This document shows positions 37,083 through 46,996 of a stretch of DNA of 64,000 bases, piece after piece (positions within the stretch are counted from its first letter, which is position 1; each line of letters begins with the position of its first letter). The notes under the pieces were generated by a model. It had not been told where the DNA came from, did not search any database, and saw only the letters and a list, made by a program, of their open reading frames with translations. Source of the stretch: G039954875 sp047528275 (lineage in GTDB: Bacteria; Bacteroidota; Bacteroidia; Flavobacteriales; Blattabacteriaceae). Location: positions 1,364,001-1,428,000 of the forward strand of contig CP180023.1 of NCBI GenBank assembly GCA_047528275.1, in the 5' to 3' direction. The translations under genes and the position numbers were made by a program.

Positions 37083-38290
37083 TTTTCGCATCACTTCTTC
37101 GAAACGATTGGCAATAAATAATATTTTATTATTTCCATCGAGCAAATAGTTTTGATCGGATGGACTCATATCATATACTCTTTGATATCGCAATAGTTGT
37201 ACTATTTAATATTCCTTATATAATCAGAAATTTTTTTATCGTTATCGAACGAAAATCCCTACAAATTCTCCGCCTTTATCTTTGAATTCTTTGTAACGTT
37301 GATTGATTATAGGTAGTTCTTTTTAGCAATGGGGACAGGTAGAAGACCAAAACATGAGTATTTTGTAGCGGGCAGAGATTTCAGAGAACTTTTATATTTT
37401 CCATAGATCGGCTCATCGAACCGAATCTAGGGAATTGTTTGCCCTACTTCAATGCTTTTATATAGTTTGATCTTGCTCTTCAACTCAGGGATAATTTCAC
37501 AAATCAATTTATCGACCTTGCCCATAAAATAGTTCAAGTTGTCTTTCATATTATGAAATTTGAACATGTTCAAGAAACCGGTAAGCATCAACTGGCCACG
37601 ATCTGTTTCATAACCAACTTCATTTAGTGGTTTTATCAACATCTTATTGATATTTTTGTGTTTTCTGAACTATAAGTTACATTCAATAAGCCAACGAATA
37701 CTGATCTCCTGTCTGTATTTCTTTGCAAGATCTACATCTCATTTTTTTTCAATTTAGTCTTCATATTGTCCAGAAAATCATCCAACTCCAAATTATATTT
37801 CAACACTGGGTCCAAACCAGGAGTGTCTATAGTAGCTGTAGTCAAGTGATCTATTTCGGATTTCAACGAAGCATAAAAAAAGATCTGAAAACTTATAGGT
37901 TTAAAGTATATAAGCCAAAGTTTGCATCTTGGAAGTACCTCGATCGCTCGTGTTCGATGACTTTCAAAAGAGCTTGTTTGATTTTATTTTTAATATATTG
38001 GACCTCTTCAGTTTATCAAAATTTATTGTAAACACAATATTTTTGCCGTCTGAAAGTATAGAGATGACTCGTTCTTTATCAACTCTAGGGTCAAACGTCC
38101 AGTATAGGGTGTGAGTGTTTTTATGTCAAAACTTCCATCCGGTTGGGTTTTAGTATCCGTAAATACCTGAAGATCATTTTCATAAAATTTTTTACCGTCA
38201 CAATTCGGGAAGGATAAAACTCTATCTTTCTTTTGATATCAAATTGTACCCATAAGAAGCTAGTAAATAAAAAATTATCAAAAGGAGATG
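37080..38290 (-). pseudogene. Degraded TlpA-like thioredoxin-fold protein (DUF4369-type)
   Basis: The minus strand spells a secreted Bacteroidota thiol-disulphide protein in several frames. Near 38220-38080 are SDGKNIVFTINFDKL and TGRLTLELIKNES, resembling the N-terminal beta domain. Positions 37640-37430 give a helical linker with LTGFLNMFKFHNM. The thioredoxin domain follows at 37400-37090 with MFWSSTCPHC then KELPIINQRYKEFKDKGGEF, NYCDIKE and LLDGNNKILFIANRFEEVM. The CxxC-type active site (STCPHC) is readable but stops and shifts interrupt it on both sides. Confidence 0.75.
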
Positions 38291-38377
38291 CGTTCTTATT
38301 ATAAAAAAAATATTTCTATATATCGGTAACAAACATAATGAAATCCAATTTTAGGGAGGTTTCTTAACCTTACATAT

Positions 38378-38611
38378 TTATGCCTTTTGGGACTGAATTC
38401 TACGATGTCGATAGAGGTATGAGATCGTACCATCCATTGGTAAAGTGGATAAAGCTAAAACTATAATATATTGATCAATTACTTTTTTATCCACATCTTT
38501 ATCAATCAAAGGCTTACTTTCCTTCCATGATAGCTTTGATCTACACGACGGCTTCATCTCATCTTCTATTGCACTTTTTATAAAAATATTTTTTACAAAG
38601 AAAATAAACAT
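38378..38611 (-). pseudogene. Unrecognised small minus-strand frame, possibly a peptidyl-prolyl isomerase relic
   Basis: A 77-codon frame gives DVDKKVIDQYIIVLALSTLP and ISYLYRHRRIQSQKA. The pattern of KxxIDxYIxxNxLxxxPTxxGxxY is seen before FKBP domains in Bacteroidota lipoproteins, and a shifted frame nearby restores part of it. No FKBP core follows. Evidence is thin. Confidence 0.25.
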
Positions 38612-38745
38612 ATAAATAAAAGGTAAGTATATTTTATTTATATCATTTTTATTCTATTATAGAATAGAAATTATTATAAGTTTATTTTCAATTTCTAAAA
38701 TAACTATATATTAATTGATATTTATATGTATGTATCGTTTATATG
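38612..38745. other. A/T-rich spacer
   Basis: Nearly pure A/T with no coding signal, between two groups of remnants. Confidence 0.6.
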
Positions 38746-40565
38746 ATTTCCGCGTAGAGATATTTTTATCAACATAAGTTTGACTCATCTTATTATAGAT
38801 TATTACTCGAGCTGTATCATTCTTTATATTACCAAACCATACAACGGTTTCATTAGTATTTTTATCCCGGTAGATCTCTACACTTTCTTTGAAGTCTACT
38901 GCTGATTGTGTGTCAATAGATTATTATTGTTATTGATCTTGACCTAACACTCAGTTACAGATTTTAAAGGGTAACCATAGGATACAGTGTATCTATCTTT
39001 TGACTCTTCACCTACTTCAATGAACTCTATCTGAATAATTCTATCTTTTTTCAATTCTTTGACTTCATCTATTTTATTGTCTTTAATATAATATGGTTTT
39101 ATCGATTTATGATTTACGATACGTACATCCTTTTGACGTTTACCTTGAGTATCAGCACTACGCAATACAGAGCTACAGGACAACCTTCCCATGCTGTTAT
39201 GAGTAGATTGGTGTGCAATAACGAAGAGGTTTCTTCTGAACCGTTTTGTAACGGTGCCTATATCATTTTTATGTATTGAAGTATTATTTATAGACCAAAG
39301 TTGTACTTTCTTGGAAGTAATTTCTGAAAGATTTACCACCTCACCCTGTACAAAGGTACCATCTTTTGTAGCCTTAATTCCTTTTTGTGTGAAAAGACAA
39401 GTACAATCTTCATTTTTAGCCAATTAAATACCTATTTTCTCTTCCAATCCCTCACTAATATAAAACCGTATTGGGATCCCCTTTTTATACCTTTAAAAGT
39501 CTTCACGGAATCATCGAAAATCAAGTAATCACTTTTTGTAAGGAAAGACTTTATTTTTAACCAAACCACTTCTAAAGGGTGTAGATTGAATATCCTTAGA
39601 TTTTCTGTGAAACGACTATCTTCATCTATAAAAGAGATGTAATATTTGTTGATGCCACCATCAGAAAAATAGGACCTTATAATATAACCACTCCTCACCA
39701 AGTTGATCTCTTTGATTTTTAGAAGATCCAAGTTTGAGGTATATTTATTGACTAGATAGAATAAATATTTATCCTGACCACTTTTGGTTCCATCTGTATC
39801 AAATAGATCAGCTAAAAATACGTTATAATGCGTACCATACTCTATCCTTCCATTATCATAGTCAATATTATGCCCCTGATAAGGAAGTTTTGCAGGACTT
39901 GAGTCCGAATCACTAAACAGGAAAAACTTATCTTGATCATCAACATTGTCGAGATCTATATCATAGGCTCTAGTCCTATCAAAATCTTTTACCATTCCAT
40001 TTGGACCTAAAAAAGACTCCCACTGTACATGCTTACCTCCTTGCTATTACCCCAACGAAATAAGGCGGAGTTATTGTAATTAGGATCTCCTATAGGGTAA
40101 TTTTTATAACGATTTTTTATCTCGTCTCCAAAATGCTCTTTAGATTTGTGCAAATTTTTGAAAAGTAGGACTATTACTGGCCTTTTCGCTTTATGGGTAT
40201 TCCACTCAAAAGTAATCAATTCTTGCACCGACTAATTATCTTTGATGATCATCTTCCCATGATTCTGTTCATCTATAATAGCCAAAGGCCACATTGCTCA
40301 TCGGGATTTTCTTTCATCTTCGGTTCTGAGCTTTCTTTCAGCGCCGTTTACATAGAGACCATTCAATTTGATATGCCCCAATTTTAAATCTTTCCTTTTA
40401 CCTTTACATGAAGACCATTTTTAGAATAAATCAAGATATTACTCTTGATGATGATCATGATATTCCCCACATGCATACCTCCTGGAACTACCTTGACTTG
40501 TAGTTCATCTAGATACAGATTAGCGAATGCTAATAAAATACAGAGTGAAAATTTTTCATCGTGTA
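38746..40565 (-). pseudogene. Decayed exported protein(s) of unknown family
   Basis: The minus strand begins near 40560 with a signal-peptide-like FSLCILLAFANLYL followed by DELQVKVVPGGMHVGNI, then a 73-codon frame (40228-40007), a 187-codon frame (39995-39432) and a 159-codon frame (39423-38944), continued after shifts by TNETVVWFGNIKNDTARVII near 38830. The 187-codon frame has aspartate-rich, strand-like text such as AYDIDLDNVDDQDKFFLFSD and SDGGINKYYISFIDED. Joining the first two needs a single-base shift at SGSLF to LGPNGM. They probably formed one secreted protein of about 600 residues. I do not recognise it. The two long open frames could be mistaken for genes but lack independent starts. 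Confidence 0.5.
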
Positions 40566-40860
40566 AAGTTTACATTGAATTTATCTATCAATTATTATTA
40601 AATAAATATTTATAAATTTTAATTAAATTTTTATCATAAGTTATTTTATGATAATATATTTATTTTTTTTACAACTAATACTGTATAATCATTGGGAAGA
40701 TCTAAAGGTAAATTATTTATCTTTATTTATATCAAAGTATTTATTATTAATAAATAATTAACTTAATTCGTACAAATTTATCCATATCAGAATATCCTCT
40801 TCATATCATTGGACTATATGATAAATCATACTGATCGTTTTTATCTCGGTAGGAAATCTT
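40566..40860. other. A/T-rich spacer
   Basis: No gene is visible. In 40621-40680 only 5 of 60 bases are G or C. It separates two decayed exported-protein regions. Confidence 0.7.
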
Positions 40861-40869
40861 ACGTCTTTT

Positions 40870-42650
40870 GAAACTTTTTTTTACAACGATATTTCCATGG
40901 TCACTAATAAAAAACCGCTTCTTTTGGAGCAGTCCTCCTCTTCTTAATCTCCAACAGATCTTATATATTTTAACTACTCAACTTGCGGCGGTACAGAAAA
41001 ATTGCTATGCCTTGGATCGTTTCCGCCAGTATGAGCTCTCACTTGTATACTCATCAATGGGAACCGCTGCTCATCGTCTGTATTTTATCCTTTTGCTCTT
41101 TTTTTGCTCTTTCCATCTCATATCTTCTCCCCCCCCATGTAAACACAATAAAGTGAAGTATTAATAATACAAAAATAAAAACAATAATTGAGTTTTATAC
41201 TTAATCGTTATAATTAATTTATAGATCTTATTACTTTTAAGGTTTTATATTCTTATTATTAATTAAATTTATACTCTATGGTAGATATACATATATATAA
41301 AGATAATTGATAAGATTAATAAATAGGAATTTATTTTACCTCATCGCGAAACAGACAATCTTGCGACAGCCTATATGGGATTATCACACGACCTTTGGCT
41401 TCTGCTACTCCGTTGAAGTAAATCTACCACCTCATCCCTCTACATCAGAAAACCTCTGGCACCTCGTTTTCTATACCTTTAGACATGACAAGAGAGTTTT
41501 CATCTTTAGGCATCGGCACTCCATAATAAATATAATGCTTTATGTCTTACACTTTCTTAGGTATACTTATAGGGAAAAGATATCTTTTTTTTCAATTTCC
41601 ATAGAACTCTTTTACCTGTATAATCAAAAAAGAAAGGTACTTGGGTATCACAAATAGCTTGAGTGAGCACTTGGGATCACTGCATTATCATTAGGTTCAT
41701 CTACTCCTTGCTCGATGATCAAGTGGATTGGTTTACCCTTCTAATGAAGGGTAATGAGATTGGTGTGTAATTCCATACTATATCCTTCCTTATTCGATTG
41801 TAGAGTATAAAAAAATGATTGTCGTTTTTTTTTAAGAACAAGGTGTTTGGTTTCTCCTACAGTTAACTTATCATCCTCCACCCCCTCTGCATCTGTAGCA
41901 AATATGTAAACCAATTTCCCTCCAAGACTAAGACACAATTTTTCGTAAACCATAGTTCCAGTTAGGATATCTTTTTTTTTATAGATCGATTTCGAAAAAA
42001 AAAATTGGTCTTATCGTTGACTAATAAGTCACTTTTTTGTTCTGGTTACATTTTTACATAAACGAGATCCCTTGGATGGGCATAAAGCGCATCGGGATCT
42101 TCTGTAGGCACCCCATTGATAAATGAGGTAATATATTACTGATCTAAATAATTATCTTTTATATTTAAACGGTTATTGTCTTTCCAGAAGATTAGGAAAC
42201 CTTGTACTTTATTAATATTTTCGAATTAGAGAAGATCTATATTGGCCGTGGTAGGGTATTCAAAGGTGAAAAATCTTTTACTAAAATCATCAAATCCTTT
42301 TCCTATGAAATAATTATTTTGGCTAATTCTATAAGTAGTTTCATATTATCCATCACTACCCCTATATTCTTTAAGTGTAGTGATACCTGTTTATACCTTG
42401 GTATGGGATCGAATCATAACTTGCTCTAGGAATGCCAAAAATCAAGACCTTCTTAGTAGTTTTTAATCTACCAAGTCGGATCTTATAGGTCTTATAGGTC
42501 TTAGCAGTATCGAAATCATTGCGTATATCCCGAGATACAGGCTACTCCCATTGGATCGTATTGTTTTGGCTAGCGTTACCAAACTTGAGCAAAGTAGATC
42601 TGTCTAAAATATCTGAAGTCTTTATGGAATCATAATAAAAAAAATGATCA
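40870..42650 (-). pseudogene. Decayed exported protein region of unknown family
   Basis: The minus strand shows a sequence of protein-like stretches in changing frames: KGFDDFSKRFFTFEYPTT near 42290, INKVQGFLIFWKDNNRLN near 42200, SFINGVPTEDPDALYAHPRD with LVYVKM near 42090, a 70-codon frame at 41953-41741 with LGGKLVYIFATDAEGVEDD, then KPIHLIIEQGVDEPNDNAV near 41710 and IYFNGVAEAKGRVIIPYRL near 41400. The FINGVPTEDPDALY text faintly recalls plug-like or carrier-type domains of outer-membrane receptors, but I would not assign it. An A/T-rich gap at 41160-41330 may divide it into two genes. Confidence 0.4.
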
Positions 42651-42654
42651 CAAA

Positions 42655-42900
42655 CCATCTAGTTTTCATAAATGTATTCTTTAAAAGAAATTATTTTTTC
42701 TCATTATTGTTATGATTTATATATTTATATATTTTAATATTATATAAATAATTAATTATAATTACGATCGATAAATATTACATAAAACAAATATTTTATA
42801 TTAATAATTAAATCACTAATTGATAATCATTTTAATGAAAATTATACATGGGAATCTATTAAAAAATCTAAATTTAAATCATTAAATATTCCTTTAAGTA
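42655..42900. other. A/T-rich spacer upstream of gyrB
   Basis: Almost only A and T, no reading frame of note. It precedes the gyrB promoter region. Confidence 0.7.
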
Positions 42901-42955
42901 TAATGATCTCGAAACCTCTTAAATTGAGAAAATGTATGAAGTAGTAAAAATTTCA

Positions 42956-42963
42956 TAATTTTG
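42956..42963 (+). promoter_or_regulatory. Putative -7 promoter element for gyrB
   Basis: TAATTTTG is an exact consensus match, 36 bases before the gyrB ATG. The -33 region has only a weak ATG in place of TTG. Confidence 0.45.
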
Positions 42964-42998
42964 TAGCTTTCAGTACAATCCGATAGATCCTAATAGAC

Positions 42999-44933
42999 AT
43001 GACACAAACGACTTACACAGCTGAGAACATCCAATCCCTTGAGGGGATTGAACACGTTCGGCTACGGCCTTCGATGTACATCGGCGACATAGGATCAAGA
43101 GGACTACACCACTTGGTCTACGAGGTAGTAGATAATTCTATAGATGAAGCCTTGGCAGGCTACTGTGACAAGATATGGGTGACCCTGTACAAAGATAATA
43201 CTGTCACCGTGTTGGACAATGGTCGAGGTATCCCAGTAGACCTTCATAAAAAGGAAGGCAAGTCAGCTCTTGAAGTAGTGATGACCAAAATCGGTGCAGG
43301 AGGTAAATTTGACAAAAATTCTTATAAAGTTTCCGGAGGATTGCACGGTGTAGGGGTATCCTGTGTTAATGCCTTATCAAGCAAACTCATAGCTACAATC
43401 TACCGCGATGGTAAAATCTATCGCCAAGAATACGCCCGTGGCCAAGCCCTCCATGACGTCCAAATCATCGGAGAAACTGATCAGCAGGGTACTGGAATCA
43501 CCTTTCGAGCCGATGATACTATCTTTGAAGTCGTTATCTACAATTACGATACGCTGGCAGCCCGTCTGAGAGAACTGGCTTTTTTGAATAAAGGCACCTC
43601 AATCTTCCTCATCGAAGAGAGAGCGAGCGAAAACCAGGGGAACCCTCGAAAAGAGACCTTCTTCTCCAAAGTCGGATTGGAAGAATTCGTTCTCTTCATA
43701 GACAGCAATCGTGAATCCATCACCCAAGACGTCATCTATATGGAAGGGATACGCGATGAGATCCCAGTAGAAGTGGCCATGAGATACAATACCTCTTTCA
43801 ATGAAAACGTCTATTCCTACGTCAACAACATCAATACCCATGAAGGGGGTACTCATCTAGCCGGATTCCGAAGAGCCCTCACCCGCACTCTAAAAAAATA
43901 TGCTGATGAGTCCGGTATACTTACCAAAGAAAAAGTCGAAGTCACTGGAGACGATTTCCGTGAAGGCCTCACAGCAGTGATTTCAGTCAAAGTGATGGAA
44001 CCTCAGTTTGAAGGACAAACTAAGACTAAACTAGGCAACAACGAAGTGAGCGGTGCAGTAGATAAAATCGTTGGAGACATGCTCAATCATTATCTCGAAG
44101 AGCATCCCAGCGAAGCTAAAAAGATCGTAGAGAAAGTCATACTAGCAGCCAAAGCCCGTCAGGCAGCTAAAAAAGCCCGTGAATTAGTACAACGGAAAAA
44201 CCCAATGAATGGCTGCAGTCTACCAGGAAAATTAGTCGACTGTTCTTCTAATAATCCCCAATTTTGTGAAATCTATTTGGTAGAGGGGGATTCTGCAGGC
44301 GGTACGGCTAAACAAGGACGTGATAGAGACTTCCAAGCAATATTACCACTCCGTGGTAAGATATTGAACGTAGAAAAAGCCATGCAACACAAGGTATTCG
44401 AAAACGAAGAGATCCGAAACATCTTCACAGCCTTGGGGGTCTCCATCGGTACAGAAGAAGATAGTAAAGAACTCAATCTCAGTAAGCTTCGATATCATAA
44501 AATTATCATCATGACCGATGCTGATATCGACGGTAGTCATATTTCCACACTCATCCTCACTTTCTTTTTCCGCTACATGAAACCCTTGATAGAAAATGAT
44601 TATATTTACATTGCTACCCCCCCCTTATACCTGGTCAAAAAGGGCAATAACAAGCAAGCCTACGCCTGGGACGAAAAAGAAAGAGAACGCATCACTGAAG
44701 AATTCGGTGGCAGCAAAGGAGTGAGCGTCCAACGTTATAAAGGATTGGGCGAAATGAATGCAGAGCAACTTTGGGAAACCACAATGAATCCCAAAAATCG
44801 TACACTGCGTCAAGTGAGTATTGAAAACACTACAGAAGCAGACCGTATCTTTTCGATGCTTATGGGAGACGACGTACCCCCCCGTAAAGAATTCATAGAT
44901 AAAAACGCCCTCTATGCCCACATCGACGCATAA
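42999..44933 (+). CDS. gyrB: DNA gyrase subunit B
   Basis: GyrB is the ATPase subunit of the type II topoisomerase that adds negative supercoils. The 644-residue product has the GHKL ATP-binding motifs YEVVDNSIDEALAGYCD and LDNGRGIPVDLH, SGGLHGVGVSCVNALS near residue 115, the Toprim EIYLVEGDSAGGTAKQGRDR near 425, IIIMTDADIDGSHIS near 500 and a C-terminal QRYKGLGEMNAEQLW. Length matches the typical Bacteroidota form without a large insertion. It stands alone, with dead DNA on both sides. Confidence 0.97.
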   Translation: MTQTTYTAENIQSLEGIEHVRLRPSMYIGDIGSRGLHHLVYEVVDNSIDEALAGYCDKIWVTLYKDNTVTVLDNGRGIPVDLHKKEGKSALEVVMTKIGAGGKFDKNSYKVSGGLHGVGVSCVNALSSKLIATIYRDGKIYRQEYARGQALHDVQIIGETDQQGTGITFRADDTIFEVVIYNYDTLAARLRELAFLNKGTSIFLIEERASENQGNPRKETFFSKVGLEEFVLFIDSNRESITQDVIYMEGIRDEIPVEVAMRYNTSFNENVYSYVNNINTHEGGTHLAGFRRALTRTLKKYADESGILTKEKVEVTGDDFREGLTAVISVKVMEPQFEGQTKTKLGNNEVSGAVDKIVGDMLNHYLEEHPSEAKKIVEKVILAAKARQAAKKARELVQRKNPMNGCSLPGKLVDCSSNNPQFCEIYLVEGDSAGGTAKQGRDRDFQAILPLRGKILNVEKAMQHKVFENEEIRNIFTALGVSIGTEEDSKELNLSKLRYHKIIIMTDADIDGSHISTLILTFFFRYMKPLIENDYIYIATPPLYLVKKGNNKQAYAWDEKERERITEEFGGSKGVSVQRYKGLGEMNAEQLWETTMNPKNRTLRQVSIENTTEADRIFSMLMGDDVPPRKEFIDKNALYAHIDA

Positions 44934-44984
44934 AAACATCCTGCCGACCAGATACAACTCACAGTATAGAAATTGGAAAATTCA

Positions 44985-45790
44985 AACTAGATGGTCGAAC
45001 CATTTTGGTGTAGTTCCAAAAATCCTTTGAAATAAGGTCTATCCGGTCGACATACACAATATGATCCCCTCTTGGCGAATGCGTTACCTACTCATCGAAG
45101 ACAGTATAATAGACTGATCCTGACTGATACAGGGATAGGAGACAAACAATTTGAGAAATTTTTCAGTCACTATCACCTCTCAGGAGATTATTCTTTAGAT
45201 CAGTCCCTAAAAAAAAGATTTTCAAAAGATGATGTTACTAATGTTTTTCTGACTCATCTGCATTTTGATTATGTAGACGGTACCGTATAATGAAATAAAG
45301 AACACACGGATTATGAACTCATATTTAAACATACCCGTTATTGGAGCAACCAATCACATTGGAAATGGCTACTTGTACCCAATGCTCGTGAAAAGGTTTC
45401 ATTTTTTTTTTAAAAAAAACATAGCACCTTTGTAAACATATAGATAACTCTAAGTTCCGAACTTACTTAAAATGATTCTATCACCACATCTCTCTACAGA
45501 GAAAAAATGCTCCCGATGATCAGTTACCATGGTATAACCATGGTCTATGTGGGGTGTATCTTTTTACAAAAAACGACTCATCTACCTTTACCCTACATGA
45601 TGGGCCTACGACGTGAGAGACCCATTCCTCAGCATGCATGAGAAGGAAAACTTACTACACTAAGCAAGCTAAAAAAGGATATTACTTTTTCTTTGAGCAC
45701 GGATGCTCACTGTGAGCTATGTTGCGTAGTATACACCGAAAAAGGGATTCGGATGATAGATTCTTTTCAATACAGTAAAATATTTTGGAA
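44985..45790 (+). pseudogene. Degraded MBL-fold metallo-hydrolase
   Basis: Across frames the plus strand reads RWSNHFGVVPK, MRYLLIED, RLILTDTGIGDKQFEKFF, DDVTNVFLTHLHFDYVDG, then PVIGATNHIGNG near 45335, PYMMG with SMHEKENLL near 45600-45650 and KKGYYFFFEH with HCELCCVVYTEKG near 45680-45750. This is the order seen in Bacteroidota beta-lactamase-fold hydrolases. The zinc motif HxHxDH is altered to HLHFDY, and multiple stops break the gene. Substrate unknown. Confidence 0.75.
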
Positions 45791-45841
45791 CTAAAATCAT
45801 TCGATTTTACATATCTATTGAGTTGGTTTCTATAAATTTGA

Positions 45842-46834
45842 ATGAATTTTACCAGCTTGAAAGCTAAAAAATATACAAAAGTATTAAGATCCCCATATGT
45901 CTTTATCATTATTAGCATGATATTGGTTTTATTTATGGCGGGGGTACTAGGAACATTTCTGATCAATGCATGTACGATAAGCCGTCATATTAAGGAGAAA
46001 TTGCTGGTAGAATTTTTTTTCAAAAATGATGCCTCTCAAGAACAAATCAACGCATTCATTGAAACCATTCGACCTTCCATATTCGTAAAAAAGTTTCGGT
46101 ATATCAATAAAAATCAAGCTATTAAAATGGATAAAAAAGAATTGAATACTCAAGAAGAAAGTTTAATCGAACATCAGATCTTCCTAGCATCAATAAGGAT
46201 GAACATCCGTTCCGACTATGTAGACCCGGACAAAGTAGACCGCTTCATAAAGAAAATGACAACTCTTGCAATAGTCGATAAAGTGAAATATCCTAGAGCT
46301 CTTTTACAAGAGATACATTTCAATATAAAGAAATGGAACACCTGGATAATAGAATTCATTATTTTGTTCCTATTCATACTTATAACTTTAATCAATAATA
46401 CCATAGAACTGATCATTTATTTCAAACGCTTCATCATCAAAAGTATACAACTGGTAGAGGTCAAGAGAAATTTTATCTATACTCCATTTCTGAGAAGAAG
46501 CCTTTGGTGGAGCATACTTAGGGGAATTATTGCGCTGATACCTTTAGCTCTTTTGAGCTATTATCTGCTCAAAATTATTGATTTTCAATACAAACAAGAC
46601 TACTATGCATTGTGGGGATCTTTATTCTATGGATCATCATCTCAGCAAGCAACACTTATCTGTCCGTACGAAGGTTTTGAAGTCGGACAACAGGCGAATT
46701 ATACCACTCATGAAAAAAAACAAACCTATATCCACACCCGATCAAAATTTTGTCTTTCAAAAAAAGAATTACCTGCTGATGTTGGTAGGTCTAGTCTGTA
46801 TCACTTTAGGTTTTTTATTGATGGCTGGACCTGA
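45842..46834 (+). CDS. ftsX: Cell division protein FtsX, 3' end frameshifted
   Basis: FtsX is the membrane partner of the FtsE ATPase and activates wall hydrolases at division. The frame encodes a first membrane helix (about residues 19-43), a periplasmic domain, and two further helices near 178-200 and 222-250, with KRFIIKSIQLVEVKRNFIYT matching the family. After GSLFYG near residue 265 the frame runs into unrelated text to 46834. In the next frame the true family ending is visible, IISASNTYLSVRRF, a TGA, then SRTTGELYHS with a stop at 46711-46713 that overlaps the DUF3098 start (ATGA). So the last helix has been lost by a frameshift plus a stop. The gene may still make a shortened product or may be dying. 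Confidence 0.75.
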   Translation: MNFTSLKAKKYTKVLRSPYVFIIISMILVLFMAGVLGTFLINACTISRHIKEKLLVEFFFKNDASQEQINAFIETIRPSIFVKKFRYINKNQAIKMDKKELNTQEESLIEHQIFLASIRMNIRSDYVDPDKVDRFIKKMTTLAIVDKVKYPRALLQEIHFNIKKWNTWIIEFIILFLFILITLINNTIELIIYFKRFIIKSIQLVEVKRNFIYTPFLRRSLWWSILRGIIALIPLALLSYYLLKIIDFQYKQDYYALWGSLFYGSSSQQATLICPYEGFEVGQQANYTTHEKKQTYIHTRSKFCLSKKELPADVGRSSLYHFRFFIDGWT

Positions 46835-46988
46835 TGCAAATACTACCGATGAAGGGAAATTTGATCGCAATTATTTCAATGAAAAAATATTCAGTTTCCG
46901 CCGTATCCGACTATCACCCATACTGATTGTCTTAGGTTTTTTCATAGAGGCATGGTCCTTATGGGTCGGTCCAAAGGATTCGAATTGA
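46710..46988 (+). CDS. DUF3098 small membrane protein
   Basis: The 92-residue product has two membrane helices (NYLLMLVGLVCITLGFLLM and SPILIVLGFFIEAWSLWV) joined by a polar loop containing FDRNYFNEKIFSFRRIRL. It matches the uncharacterised DUF3098 family, which sits between ftsX and uppP throughout Bacteroidota. I start at the ATG at 46710 that overlaps the ancestral ftsX stop; the frame is open further upstream to 46578 but that part is antisense-free ftsX coding DNA. Function unknown; the conserved position suggests a role with division or wall lipid recycling (inference). Confidence 0.88.
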   Translation: MKKNKPISTPDQNFVFQKKNYLLMLVGLVCITLGFLLMAGPDANTTDEGKFDRNYFNEKIFSFRRIRLSPILIVLGFFIEAWSLWVGPKDSN

Positions 46989-46996
46989 TCTAAATT

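Noticed and set aside
38944..39995. Two separate functional genes
   Set aside because: The frames run into each other, lack their own start signals and continue a signal-peptide-bearing sequence through shifts, so they are pieces of one decayed gene.
45520..45545. ACCATGGT repeated around a 3-base spacer as an operator
   Set aside because: It lies inside the metallo-hydrolase relic and encodes family-like text, so the symmetry is likely chance.
46578..46709. Upstream extension of the DUF3098 gene
   Set aside because: This part is ftsX coding sequence in another frame; the ATG overlapping the ancestral ftsX stop is the standard start.
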